This document shows, piece after piece, positions 9,804 to 18,729 of a DNA stretch of 64,000 bases (its first letter is position 1; the number at the start of each line of letters is the position of its first letter). Under the pieces are notes generated by a model. That model had not been told where the DNA came from. It saw only the letters and a list, made by a program, of their open reading frames with translations, and did no database searches. Made by a program: the position numbers and the translations under genes. The DNA lies in contig JANNCN010000081.1 of assembly GCA_031386665.1 (NCBI GenBank), positions 1 through 64,000 of the forward strand, read 5' to 3'. This DNA comes from JANYCG01 sp031386665. Its GTDB lineage: Bacteria > Pseudomonadota > Gammaproteobacteria > Burkholderiales > Burkholderiaceae_C.

Positions 9804-10877
9804 TCAGGAAAAAAGCCTGCGGGCCAGTGCAGACCCGGACGACAACTCATGCTCGTCCAGAGTGTCGTACAGCGTTTCAAGCTCGGAGCCGATCAAATCC
9901 ATTGCATCAGAGGCCAAAGCGATGCCGTTGTCGTCGGTCACGGTGCCGTCCATCGCGGCAGACAAGCCCTTGGCGGCTTCGCGCAGACGCACAAACGGGC
10001 TCTCAGACCGGTCCACCTGGGGCACATCCAGGCTCAGCGTGAACTCGCGCAGGGCGGACTGAGCCGGGTCTTCAGCCAGCGCGGCCTGGGTGTCAAAACT
10101 CAAGCCCAAAATCGGCGGCATGCCCGCTGCGCTGCCGGGCAACACCATGCGCCCCGGCATGACCCCTGCAACAAACCCAAGCCGCGCCGCGTTTTGGTGC
10201 AGGTAGCCCGGGCTCCAGGCGGCGCTGCGAGCGCGAACCGTGAAGCTCAGCTGGGCATCATGGTCGCCTGCAAAATTATCTAGTTCACGCGCCCGGGCGA
10301 CTTCATGGCGCATGTCTGAAAACTCGGGGCTGGCGTTGACCGCGTCGGCAAACGTCTGCGTTTTGATGACGAATTCTGAAAATTCAATGTCGTTCAGGGC
10401 ACCCGACCGGTTAGCCAACTGAACGCCCGCCTGAAAAGCCGTGTAACGTTGGCCCGCGGCAGGCATCTCCCAGGTTTGGCTGGCGTTGTTCAGCCCTTCG
10501 ATGGCGAACGGCTTGCTGCCGACCCGGCGCGTCACGGGCATGGCGGCCAAGGCGGCATCGCCCGAAACCGGAGACTCCAGCGCCAGCGGGGCAATGGCAT
10601 CAATCAACGAGTCCAGCATGGGCTTTTTCTCAGGGGCCGGAATCGCAAAATGGCCCGATGAGTTGCCAGGGTCAAATTCGCTCAAGCCTGGGTCTTGCGG
10701 GCCAGCAGCACCGAAAGAGCTGTCCAATCCATGTGGGTCATCGCGGCTGTCGGGATCTGTCGGCAAGGCTTGCCGAGGCGCGTTTTTGCGCGATGTCCAG
10801 GCCCCATGGGCAACCACAGCCGCCAAAACCAGGCCGCCCCCAATGGCCAACCCCAGTTGCAAAGAACTCATGGACAT
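9804..10877 (-). CDS. zipA: Cell division protein ZipA homologue
   Basis: ZipA tethers FtsZ to the inner membrane during septation. The 357-residue product has one N-terminal membrane segment (about residues 5-25), a charged, variable linker rich in Asp, Pro and Gly, and a C-terminal region (about 215-345) resembling the FtsZ-binding domain. Sequence similarity among beta-proteobacterial ZipA proteins is low, so the call rests on architecture and on the place between smc and ligA, where zipA is found in related genomes. The start at 10877 lies two bases from the smc stop; a second ATG two codons later is equally possible. Confidence 0.85.
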   Translation of the reverse strand: MSMSSLQLGLAIGGGLVLAAVVAHGAWTSRKNAPRQALPTDPDSRDDPHGLDSSFGAAGPQDPGLSEFDPGNSSGHFAIPAPEKKPMLDSLIDAIAPLALESPVSGDAALAAMPVTRRVGSKPFAIEGLNNASQTWEMPAAGQRYTAFQAGVQLANRSGALNDIEFSEFVIKTQTFADAVNASPEFSDMRHEVARARELDNFAGDHDAQLSFTVRARSAAWSPGYLHQNAARLGFVAGVMPGRMVLPGSAAGMPPILGLSFDTQAALAEDPAQSALREFTLSLDVPQVDRSESPFVRLREAAKGLSAAMDGTVTDDNGIALASDAMDLIGSELETLYDTLDEHELSSGSALARRLFS

Positions 10878-10879
10878 GC

Positions 10880-13800
10880 TCAGACGATCTCGGCCAGGCC
10901 GACCGCAGCTTCCATGTCCACCGCGACGATGCGCGACACGCCCTGCTCCTGCATGGTCACGCCAATCAATTGCTCGGCCATTTCCATGGCTATCTTGTTG
11001 TGGCTGATGAATAGGAATTGCGTCTCTTTGCTCATACTGGACACCAGTTTCGCATAACGCTCGGTGTTGGCGTCGTCCAGCGGCGCGTCGACCTCATCGA
11101 GCAGGCAAAACGGTGCCGGATTGAGCATGAAAATCGCAAACACCAAGGCAATCGCGGTGAGTGCTTTTTCGCCGCCAGACAGCAAATGAATGGTCTGGTT
11201 CTTTTTGCCGGGTGGCTGCGCAATCACCTGCACGCCCGAGTCCAGAATTTCTTCCCCGGTGATGACCAGACGCGCATTGCCGCCCCCAAAAAGCTCGGGG
11301 AACATCTTGCCAAAGTGCTCGTTCACCGTGTTGAAGGTGCCCGACAGCAATTCGCGGGTTTCGCCGTCGATTTTTTTGATGGCGTCTTCCAGCGTGGTCA
11401 TGGCCTCGACCAAATCTGCCGTTTGCGCATCCAGAAACTGTTTGCGCTCCCGGGCGGTGGTCAGTTCGTCCAGGGCTGCCAAGTTGACGGCCCCCAGGGC
11501 CAGAATGTCGCGGTTGATGCGGTCAATATCGCTTTGCATGCCGGTCAGACGCACATTGCCTTGCTCAATCGACAACGCCACGGCCTCCAGATCGGCCTTG
11601 CCGTCCAACAAAAGCTGGGCATATTGCTCAAAACCCAAACGCGCGGCTTGTTCTTTCAATTGAAATTCGGTGATGCGCTGGCGCAGCGGATCCAGTTCGC
11701 GCTCCAGTTGCATGCGCCGCTCGTCGCTGGCTCGCAGTTTGGTGGTCAGGTCGTCGTACTCGCTGCGCTTAGCGCCCAGCGAGACTTCGCGCTCGAGCTT
11801 CAGGGCCAAGGCGGACTGCAGGCCCACTTGGGCGGCGGCATCGGTCAGGCGGGTCAACTCGTCCTGGGCGTTTTTTTCTTCCGATTCAATCGTGTTGGCT
11901 TGCTGGGCGGCGGTTTCAATCGCCCGCGACAGCTCGGCCCGCCGCGCGGTCAGGCTGCGCATGCTAAAAGTTGCTTCTTGCGATTGGCGCTCCAGGCTGC
12001 GCTGCTGTTCGCGGCAGTCGGTCAGGCGGCGGTCAGCGGCGATGACTTTTTCGTCAAGTTGGGCATGTCGCTCTTGTGTGTCGGCCAGCTGCATATCGAG
12101 CTCTTCAAAACGGCCCTCAGCCGTCACGCGGCGCTCTTGCAACTCGTCCAGCTGGGCGTCCACCTCAGCCAAATCACCGGCAATCTGGTTGCTGCGCTCC
12201 CGCAATTGCTGGGCCAATTGGGTCAGGCGCTGAGTTTCAACCTGCAGTTCGTGGGAGCGGCTTTGCGCGTTGGTCGCTTCGCGGCGCACGGCAATCAGGC
12301 GCTGTGAGGCGTCGGCATAGGCGGCATCTGCCCGCACCAGACCTGAGCGCGACTCTTCGCTGATCAGCACTTGTGCGCGCAATTGCTTGTCGAGGTTTTC
12401 AATCTCCTGGGCGCGAGCCAGCAGGCCAGCCTGTTCGGAATCTTGCGCATAAAAACTCACGCTGTGGGCCGTGACGGCATGGCCAGATTTCACAAAAACC
12501 ACCTCACCCGGCTTGATTTTGTCGCGGCCTTGCAGGGCTTCTTCCATGCTTTGGGCGGTTAAACAGCCTTGCAGCCAATCGCCCAGTACGGCGCGTTGCC
12601 CAGCGTCGTTCAAACGCAGCAAATCAGCCAGCGGCTTGAAGTTGTGACTGGCATTGGCATGCGCCTGGCTTGAACCTGGCGCAGCAGCCAAGGGCGGGCT
12701 GTAAAACGCCAGCTTGGCGGGCGGCGCGTCTTGCCCGCCCGCACCCAAAAAGCCGCGCACCATGTCCAGCCGCGACACCTCCAGCGCGCTCAAGCGCTCG
12801 CGCAGGGCGGCCTCCAGCGCGTTTTCCCAGCCTTGTTCGATGTGGATGCGACTCCACAGGCCCTGCAATGAGTCCAGGCCGTGCTTGGCCAGCCACGGCT
12901 GCAATTTGCCGTCTGTTTTGACCTTTTCTTGCAACGCCTTTTGCGCCTCAAGCCGGGCTTTCAATTCAGCGTGGCGGGCAGATTCGGTGTTGGCCAAGTG
13001 CTGCTGCGCGCGGCGGGCTTCGTCCAGCTGGGGCACTGCCTCTTGCAAGTCGTGTAGCCGGGCATCGGCCACCGTGGCGTCTTCTTGCGCTTGGGCCAAC
13101 TGGGTTTGCAGGCCCATTAGACGCGACTCGTCCGGGGCGGCCAGCGCATTGCGGTCCAGGTTAAGCTTTTCGCGGCGGGTGGTGACCTGGCGCGACTGCT
13201 CTTCAATCGAGCGCTGATCAGCCGCCAACACCTGAATTTGCTGCTGCACCTGGGCCACGCCGGTGCGCTGCTCGTTGGCGGCTTTCTGGGCCATGCGCAA
13301 GGCGTCTTCCAGGTCGGGCATCGTCTGGGCTTGCTCTTCAACCTGCGCAGCCAAAAGCTCAGACTTTTCTTCACCGACCATCGCCAGTTCAGACAGATTT
13401 TCAATTTCTGCCAGCGCGTCGTCTTTGCGGGTGGCCCATTGGGCGGTTTGCTCTTTCAGAGTGGCCAGACGCTGCATCACGCGGTTGCGGCCCTCGACCA
13501 CAAAACGAATTTCAGCCTCCAGGCGACCCACGTCGGTGCTGGCTTCGTAAAGCAAGCCCTGCGCCTGATTAACGTGGTCGCCCGCCGCGTAATGGGCTTG
13601 TCGCACGGCTTCCAGATCGGCTTCAATGTGGCGCAAATCGGCCACCCGGCTTTCCAGCGAGTTCAAGGCGGTTTCAGCATCGGCCTTGACCTTGGCTTGT
13701 TCTGTTTCAGACTCGCGGCGCTTTAAAAACCATTGCTGGTGCTGCTTGAGGGTGACTTCCGCTTGCAGCGTGTTGAACTGGCGCGCCACTTCAGCCTGTC

Positions 13801-14428
13801 TCTCCAACTTGTCCAGGTTACTGTTGAGCTCGCGCAGGATGTCTTCCACCCGCGTCAGGTTCTCACGCGTGTCTGACAGGCGGTTTTCAGTCTCGCGGCG
13901 ACGCTCTTTGTACTTGGAAACTCCAGCGGCTTCTTCTAAAAAGAGGCGCAACTCTTCGGGTTTGCTTTCAATGATGCGGCTGATCGTGCCCTGCCCAATG
14001 ATGGCGTAGGCGCGTGGCCCCAAACCTGTGCCCAAAAACACATCCTGCACATCGCGCCTGCGCACGGGCTGGTTGTTGATGTGATAACTGCTGGTGCCGT
14101 CACGGGTGAGCACGCGCTTGACAGCAATTTCCTCAAACTGACCCCATTGGCCGCCGGCGCGGTGGCTCGCATTGTCAAACACCAGCTCGACACTGGCCCG
14201 GCTGGACGGTTTGCGGGTGGTGGTGCCGTTGAAAATCACGTCCTGCATCGACTCGCCACGCAGCTCGCTGGCCTTGCTCTCGCCCAACACCCAGCGCACC
14301 GCATCCATGATGTTGGACTTGCCACAGCCGTTGGGGCCAACCACCCCGACCAATTGCCCGGGCAACTGAAACGTGGTGGGTTCGACGAAGGATTTAAACC
14401 CTGATAACTTGATTGAATTGAGACGCAC
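10880..14428 (-). CDS. smc: Chromosome segregation protein SMC
   Basis: SMC is the ATPase of the condensin complex that organises and segregates chromosomes together with ScpA and ScpB. The 1182-residue protein has Walker A GPNGCGKS at residues 31-38, long coiled-coil arms rich in Gln, Glu and Arg, a hinge around residues 510-640, the ABC signature LLSGGEKAL near 1079 and Walker B CLLDEVDAP near 1107. Its length is typical. It is the first gene of the minus-strand smc-zipA-ligA unit; the promoter should lie in 14429-14620, where I see no strong consensus. Confidence 0.98.
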   Translation of the reverse strand: MRLNSIKLSGFKSFVEPTTFQLPGQLVGVVGPNGCGKSNIMDAVRWVLGESKASELRGESMQDVIFNGTTTRKPSSRASVELVFDNASHRAGGQWGQFEEIAVKRVLTRDGTSSYHINNQPVRRRDVQDVFLGTGLGPRAYAIIGQGTISRIIESKPEELRLFLEEAAGVSKYKERRRETENRLSDTRENLTRVEDILRELNSNLDKLERQAEVARQFNTLQAEVTLKQHQQWFLKRRESETEQAKVKADAETALNSLESRVADLRHIEADLEAVRQAHYAAGDHVNQAQGLLYEASTDVGRLEAEIRFVVEGRNRVMQRLATLKEQTAQWATRKDDALAEIENLSELAMVGEEKSELLAAQVEEQAQTMPDLEDALRMAQKAANEQRTGVAQVQQQIQVLAADQRSIEEQSRQVTTRREKLNLDRNALAAPDESRLMGLQTQLAQAQEDATVADARLHDLQEAVPQLDEARRAQQHLANTESARHAELKARLEAQKALQEKVKTDGKLQPWLAKHGLDSLQGLWSRIHIEQGWENALEAALRERLSALEVSRLDMVRGFLGAGGQDAPPAKLAFYSPPLAAAPGSSQAHANASHNFKPLADLLRLNDAGQRAVLGDWLQGCLTAQSMEEALQGRDKIKPGEVVFVKSGHAVTAHSVSFYAQDSEQAGLLARAQEIENLDKQLRAQVLISEESRSGLVRADAAYADASQRLIAVRREATNAQSRSHELQVETQRLTQLAQQLRERSNQIAGDLAEVDAQLDELQERRVTAEGRFEELDMQLADTQERHAQLDEKVIAADRRLTDCREQQRSLERQSQEATFSMRSLTARRAELSRAIETAAQQANTIESEEKNAQDELTRLTDAAAQVGLQSALALKLEREVSLGAKRSEYDDLTTKLRASDERRMQLERELDPLRQRITEFQLKEQAARLGFEQYAQLLLDGKADLEAVALSIEQGNVRLTGMQSDIDRINRDILALGAVNLAALDELTTARERKQFLDAQTADLVEAMTTLEDAIKKIDGETRELLSGTFNTVNEHFGKMFPELFGGGNARLVITGEEILDSGVQVIAQPPGKKNQTIHLLSGGEKALTAIALVFAIFMLNPAPFCLLDEVDAPLDDANTERYAKLVSSMSKETQFLFISHNKIAMEMAEQLIGVTMQEQGVSRIVAVDMEAAVGLAEIV

Positions 14429-14624
14429 GGAAGTGGGGTAACGATGTCCAGAAAAATGATTTAAGTGACTGATTTATATGGAAATCTGGGCAAAGTCAAA
14501 GGCAAAAACAGGTGCCAATGATACCTTGGCAGGCCAACGCCTTGGCGGCTAGGCACCAAAGCTTGTATCCAACTGTCAAAGCCATTCGGATTGAGCTGCA
14601 GGGTGACGGGTCGATCCAGGCAAT

Positions 14625-14760
14625 TTGCTACTATTTATATAGCAATAAATGACCCTTTAACGTGAGCTAGAGGCGTATTTTGTTCATATTTTTGGCATTT
14701 TGACAAGTTTTGACAGACTTCATATCACCGGTGATATCACTTCTTCAAAATCAGCAATCC
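14625..14760 (-). repeat. Composite palindrome/hairpin repeat, copy 2
   Basis: Read on the minus strand, this element has TTGCTGATTTTGAAG, a perfect palindrome ATATCACCGGTGATAT (14737-14722), about 47 nt of spacer, GCCTCTAGCTC, and a hairpin box ending TTGCTATATAAATAGTAGCA. It fills most of the gap between smc and the small Cys-rich gene. The palindrome sequence is unrelated to those of the other copies although its position is the same. Nothing else is recognised in 14429-14856. Confidence 0.65.
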
Positions 14761-14856
14761 TGAACACGGCGGTTCGATCGTGTTTAAAACCGCCAGAGCG
14801 CATACTCGGTGGCCTGCAAAGACAGGCAAAAGTACCAAAACCACGAAAGAAACCCC

Positions 14857-15003
14857 ATGACACTTTGCCCCATCGCCATCGTCACTGGCTGCGAAAAATG
14901 CCCTGCATTCAAAATTTGCCCCCTCAAAGGTGTGATCGGCAACGCGCCACCGGACAAAGACAGCAAGCCCGCCGCAGCGGCTTCTGCGCAGAAGAAAAAG
15001 TAA
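14857..15003 (+). CDS. Four-cysteine mini-protein, function unknown
   Basis: This 48-residue ORF starts at an ATG preceded by GAAAG 6 bases upstream. Its first half has four cysteines in the pattern C-X7-C-X2-C-X5-C, three followed by proline or set in CEKCP and CPLKG. The second half is a Lys/Ala/Asp-rich tail ending in KKK. The spacing could bind zinc or an iron-sulfur cluster, but this is inference. I do not recognise a named family. The clear start signal, the ordered cysteines and its location between smc and dapC argue for a real gene. A longer in-frame start at 14809 adds residues that do not resemble the rest. Confidence 0.65.
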   Translation: MTLCPIAIVTGCEKCPAFKICPLKGVIGNAPPDKDSKPAAAASAQKKK

Positions 15004-15084
15004 TTTTTTGAAAGCTTAAGCCGCGGGTCTGCGCCTGAACTGGGCGCACTGGCCAGATAATCAGGCGTCAATTGATTGCCGCCC

Positions 15085-16425
15085 ATGAACCCCCTTCTCG
15101 CCCACCTTCAGCCCTACCCTTTTGAACGCCTGCGACAACTTTTTGCGGGCATCACCCCCAACCCGGCTTTGCGCCCTATCAGTTTAGGGATTGGCGAGCC
15201 CAAACACGCCACACCCCCGTTCATTCTGGATGCACTGGACGCCGCCGCCCGCGCCGTGCCCAGTGGCCTGGCCGCCTACCCAGCCACTGCGGGGTTGGAC
15301 AGCCTTCGTGCTTCATTCGCAGGCTGGCTGCAACGCCGCTACCAACTGACGCTGAACCCGGCCACCCAAATGCTGCCAGTCAATGGCTCGCGCGAGGCGC
15401 TGTTTGCATTGGCGCAAACCGTGATTGACCCACGGGGTAGCCAGGGTCATCAAGAAAGCACCTCGCCGCCGCCGGGCCGCCCCAAGGCGGGCGATGCCTC
15501 CTCGGGGGGCAGCTCAGCACTCGAAGTGGCCAGCGTGGGGGCTGCCTACGTGGTGTGCCCGAACCCGTTTTATCAAATTTACGAAGGGGCCGCGATTTTG
15601 TCGGGCGCCAAGCCTTGGTTCGTGCCCGCCCTGCCCGCCAAAAACTTCGCGCCCGATTGGGACAGCGTGCCCGAAGCCGTTTGGGCCAACACCCAGCTGG
15701 TGTTTGTGTGCTCCCCCGGCAACCCGACTGGCGCGGTGATGCCGCTGGTCGAATGGCAAAAGCTGTTCGATTTAAGCGACCGCTATGGCTTTGTCATTGC
15801 GTCTGACGAGTGCTACAGCGAAATTTACTTCCGCGACGAGCCGCCGCTGGGTGGGCTCGAGGCCGCCTTCAAATTGGGTCGCCAAGACTTCAAAAACCTG
15901 ATCGCGCTGACCAGTTTGTCCAAACGCAGCAACGTGCCGGGCTTGCGCAGCGGCTTTGTGGCAGGCGACGCCGTCATCATCAAGCAGTTTTTGCTGTACC
16001 GCACCTACCACGGCAGCGCCATGAGCCCGGTGGTACAAGCCGCAAGCCAAGCCGCCTGGAACGACGAAGCGCATGTGGTGGCCAACCGAACGCTTTACCG
16101 GCAAAAGTTTGCGGAAGTCACCCCCGTGCTGGCCCAAGCGCTGGAAGTCGCCTTGCCCGACGCCGCCTTTTACCTGTGGGCCAAAGTGCCGTCGCCAACA
16201 GGCGATCCGCAAACCTTGGGCGATGACGCCGCCTTCGCACGCGAGCTTTACGCTCTTTACAATGTCACCGTGTTGCCCGGCTCGTATTTGGCCCGTGAGG
16301 TCGACAAGCACAACCCCGGAGCCGGGCGATTCCGCATGGCGCTGGTGGCCGACACCGCCGAATGCCTTGAAGCCGCACACCGAATTGTTCAATTTTGCCA
16401 AGCTAAAACTGAAAATCCTGCCTGA
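15085..16425 (+). CDS. dapC: Succinyldiaminopimelate transaminase with an in-frame repeat-encoded insert
   Basis: DapC converts N-succinyl-2-amino-6-ketopimelate to N-succinyl-LL-diaminopimelate in the lysine/peptidoglycan pathway. The 446-residue class I aminotransferase has the PLP lysine K280 in SLSKRSNVPGLRSG and the motif CSPGNPTG. The ATG at 15085 fits the family start (MNPLLAHLQPYPFERL). About 35 extra residues (roughly 117-152) sit just before the conserved stretch VVCPNPFYQIYEG. Residues 130-153 are encoded by a copy, in reverse orientation, of the 70-bp GC-rich repeat found between dapD, pilU and dapE. The frame is kept, so the enzyme may still work. dapD follows 48 bases downstream. 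Confidence 0.93.
   Translation: MNPLLAHLQPYPFERLRQLFAGITPNPALRPISLGIGEPKHATPPFILDALDAAARAVPSGLAAYPATAGLDSLRASFAGWLQRRYQLTLNPATQMLPVNGSREALFALAQTVIDPRGSQGHQESTSPPPGRPKAGDASSGGSSALEVASVGAAYVVCPNPFYQIYEGAAILSGAKPWFVPALPAKNFAPDWDSVPEAVWANTQLVFVCSPGNPTGAVMPLVEWQKLFDLSDRYGFVIASDECYSEIYFRDEPPLGGLEAAFKLGRQDFKNLIALTSLSKRSNVPGLRSGFVAGDAVIIKQFLLYRTYHGSAMSPVVQAASQAAWNDEAHVVANRTLYRQKFAEVTPVLAQALEVALPDAAFYLWAKVPSPTGDPQTLGDDAAFARELYALYNVTVLPGSYLAREVDKHNPGAGRFRMALVADTAECLEAAHRIVQFCQAKTENPA
15472..15542 (-). repeat. GC-rich 70-bp repeat inserted inside dapC
   Basis: The stretch from GGGCCGCCCC to CAGCGTGGGGGC aligns base for base over most of its length with the reverse complement of the intergenic copies at 17315 and 18626. 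Shared blocks include CGGGGGGCAGC and CGAAGTGGC. It is translated as part of DapC without a stop or frame change. Confidence 0.8.
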
Positions 16426-16473
16426 ACCTCTTTCCCGAAATCCTCTCTCCCTTCCTCTCTTCCAACCCATCAA

Positions 16474-17307
16474 ATGACCCAAGACACCCAACAGCTTCAA
16501 GCCATCATCGACACCGCCTGGGACAACCGAGCCAGCCTGTCTATCGCCTCCGCCCCAAAAGAAGTGTCAGATGCAGTCGAACACGTCATCACCGAACTCA
16601 ACAGCGGCCGCTTGCGGGTGGCCACGCGCCAATCTGTGGGTCAGTGGACGGTTCACCAGTGGATCAAAAAGGCCGTTTTGCTGAGCTTTCGCCTGAAAGA
16701 CAATGTGGTCATGCGCGCTGGCGACCTGGGTTTTTATGACAAGGTTCAAACCAAGTTTGCGCACCTGGACGAAGCCCAAATGAAGGCCACTGGCGTGCGC
16801 GTGGTGCCGCCAGCGGTCGCACGGCGCGGCAGCTACATTGCCAAGGGCGCGATTTTGATGCCCTCTTACGTCAACATCGGCGCGTATGTCGATGAAGGCA
16901 CCATGGTGGACGCGTGGGCCACGGTTGGCTCGTGCGCGCAAATTGGCAGAAACGTGCATTTGAGCGGCGGCGCGGGCATTGGCGGCGTGTTGGAGCCGGT
17001 GCAAGCGGGCCCCACCATCATCGAAGACAACTGCTTTATCGGTGCGCGCTCTGAAGTGGTTGAAGGCGTGGTCGTCGAAGAAAACTCGGTGCTGTCGATG
17101 GGCGTCTACATCGGCCAAAGCACCCCGATTTACGACCGCGCCACCGACACCGTGAGCTATGGCCGGGTGCCAGCTGGGTCGGTCGTCGTGTCGGGCACCT
17201 TGCCCAAACCAGGCGGCAAATACAGCACCTATTGCGTCGTGATCATGAAGAAAGTTGACGCCCAAACCCGCGCCAAAACCAGCTTGAACGACTTGCTCAG
17301 AGACTGA
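16474..17307 (+). CDS. dapD: 2,3,4,5-tetrahydropyridine-2,6-dicarboxylate N-succinyltransferase
   Basis: DapD succinylates tetrahydrodipicolinate using succinyl-CoA, the step before DapC. The 277-residue protein has the left-handed beta-helix signature, with hexapeptide repeats across about residues 105-230, including GGAGIGGVLEPVQAGP and FIGARSEVVEG. Length and sequence are typical. The start has no Shine-Dalgarno sequence; the 48-base gap after dapC is almost pure pyrimidine, which suggests translation depends on coupling or on an unstructured leader. Confidence 0.98.
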   Translation: MTQDTQQLQAIIDTAWDNRASLSIASAPKEVSDAVEHVITELNSGRLRVATRQSVGQWTVHQWIKKAVLLSFRLKDNVVMRAGDLGFYDKVQTKFAHLDEAQMKATGVRVVPPAVARRGSYIAKGAILMPSYVNIGAYVDEGTMVDAWATVGSCAQIGRNVHLSGGAGIGGVLEPVQAGPTIIEDNCFIGARSEVVEGVVVEENSVLSMGVYIGQSTPIYDRATDTVSYGRVPAGSVVVSGTLPKPGGKYSTYCVVIMKKVDAQTRAKTSLNDLLRD

Positions 17308-17314
17308 AAAAATG

Positions 17315-17383
17315 GCCCCCACGCTTGCCACTTCGTGTGCTGCGCTGCCCCCCGTGGGGGCTAATTTTTCTAGGGGCGGCCCG
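17315..17383 (+). repeat. GC-rich 70-bp repeat, copy between dapD and pilU
   Basis: The copy runs from GCCCCCACGC through CACTTCGTGT and a GCCCCCCGTGGGGGC hairpin to TTTTTCTAGGGGCGGCCC. The 6-bp GC stem followed by TAATTTTTC could act as a weak intrinsic terminator or RNA stabiliser between the dap genes. A near-identical copy lies at 18626 in the same orientation; a third is inside dapC in reverse orientation. Confidence 0.8.
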
Positions 17384-17438
17384 TCGAAAAATTGCTTTGA
17401 TTTTTGTGTTGCGTCACATTTAACTGCGGAGTAATTCC

Positions 17439-18605
17439 ATGTCAGCCGTCCCAGCAAACCCACCCGGCACGATGGAGCGCATATTGCGCTTGATGAGCGA
17501 AAAAAAGGCGTCTGACGTGTACTTGTCAGCGCATTCGCCCGCTCTGATTCGAATCAACGGCAACTGCCTGCCCATCAACAGCCAGCTTTTGCCACCCGAC
17601 GCTCCGCGCAGCCTGCTGGCCGAAGTGTTGTCTGAAGAGCGCATGGCTGAATTGGACTCAACCGGCGAGCTGAACATGGGTTTTCCGATGGCGGGCGTGG
17701 GCCGGTTTCGGGTCAGCGGCATGCACCAGCGCGGCTCGGTGGCGGCGGTCATTCGCTTCATTCCCAACACCGTACCCACGCTTGAGTCTTTGTCCGTGCC
17801 GCCCATTTTGGGCGATCTCATCATGGAAAAGAGGGGCTTGCTGCTGATGGTCGGTGCCACGGGCGCAGGCAAAAGCACCACCTTGGCGTCGATGATCGAC
17901 TACCGCAATGAGACAACATCCGGCCACATTTTGACGATTGAAGACCCAGTCGAGTTTTTGTTCAAAAACAAAAAATCAGTCATCAACCAGCGCGAAATTG
18001 GCAACGACACGCAAAACCTGCAGGTGGCCCTGAAAAATGCGCTGCGCCAGGCCCCTGACGTGATTTTGATCGGTGAGATTCGAGACCGCGACACCATGTC
18101 AGCCGCCATTGCCTACGCCCAGTCGGGCCATTTGTGCCTGGCCACCATGCACGCCAACAACAGCTACCAGGCGCTCAACCGCATTTTGAGCTTCTATCCC
18201 GTGGAAGTGCGTCAAACCATGCTGGGCGATTTGTCCGCCGCGCTCAAAGCCATTGTCTCGCAGCGCCTGCTGCGCACCAATACCGGCAGTCGCATTCCGG
18301 CGGTCGAGATTTTGCTCAACACCAAGCTGATTTCAGAACTCATCGAAAAAGGCGACTTTTCGGGCGTGAAAGAGGCCATGGAAAAATCCATGTCCGAGGG
18401 CTCGCAAAGCTTCGAAGGCGACATTGCCCGGCTGATTGTCGAAGGCATCGTGGATCGCAAGGAAGGCCTGCTGAACTCGGACTCGCCGACCAATTTGATG
18501 TGGCGCATGCAAAACGACTTCAGCAACGAAGTGGCGCCCAAGGAAGAAGAAGATCCGGATGACGAGCCGTCATTCACGGAAATTACCCTGGACGTCAAAC
18601 ACTAA
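17439..18605 (+). CDS. pilU: PilT/PilU-family type IV pilus retraction ATPase
   Basis: PilU-type ATPases assist PilT in depolymerising type IV pili at the inner-membrane base. The 388-residue protein has Walker A GATGAGKST (139-147), the Asp box and Walker B ILIGEIRDRD, and the His-box region SGHLCLATMHANNSYQ. Its acidic C-terminal tail (EEEDPDDEP) is PilU-like rather than PilT-like. A GGAG site precedes the ATG. The gene lies alone within the dap cluster, away from pilT and other pilus genes, and is flanked by the two GC-rich repeats. Confidence 0.88.
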   Translation: MSAVPANPPGTMERILRLMSEKKASDVYLSAHSPALIRINGNCLPINSQLLPPDAPRSLLAEVLSEERMAELDSTGELNMGFPMAGVGRFRVSGMHQRGSVAAVIRFIPNTVPTLESLSVPPILGDLIMEKRGLLLMVGATGAGKSTTLASMIDYRNETTSGHILTIEDPVEFLFKNKKSVINQREIGNDTQNLQVALKNALRQAPDVILIGEIRDRDTMSAAIAYAQSGHLCLATMHANNSYQALNRILSFYPVEVRQTMLGDLSAALKAIVSQRLLRTNTGSRIPAVEILLNTKLISELIEKGDFSGVKEAMEKSMSEGSQSFEGDIARLIVEGIVDRKEGLLNSDSPTNLMWRMQNDFSNEVAPKEEEDPDDEPSFTEITLDVKH

Positions 18606-18625
18606 AAGCAGTTTTCTAAAACATG

Positions 18626-18693
18626 ACCCCCACGCTTTTCACTTCGTGTAATTCGCTGCCCCCCGAGGGGGCTAATTTTTCTAGGGGCGGCCC
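18626..18693 (+). repeat. GC-rich 70-bp repeat, copy between pilU and dapE
   Basis: The copy runs from ACCCCCACGC through CACTTCGTGT and a GCCCCCCGAGGGGGC hairpin to TTTTTCTAGGGGCGGCCC, about 85-90 percent like the copy at 17315 by eye. It occupies the short gap in front of dapE and is followed by an extra 20-base stretch (TCGAAGAGCGGCGAAGCC) absent from the other copy. Confidence 0.8.
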
Positions 18694-18729
18694 GGTGTTC
18701 TCGAAGAGCGGCGAAGCCAAAAATTGCCT

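Noticed and set aside
11018..12307. 429-codon plus-strand open frame inside smc
   Set aside because: Antisense to the coiled-coil region of smc; its Gln/Gly/Leu-rich translation reflects the opposite-strand coiled-coil codons.
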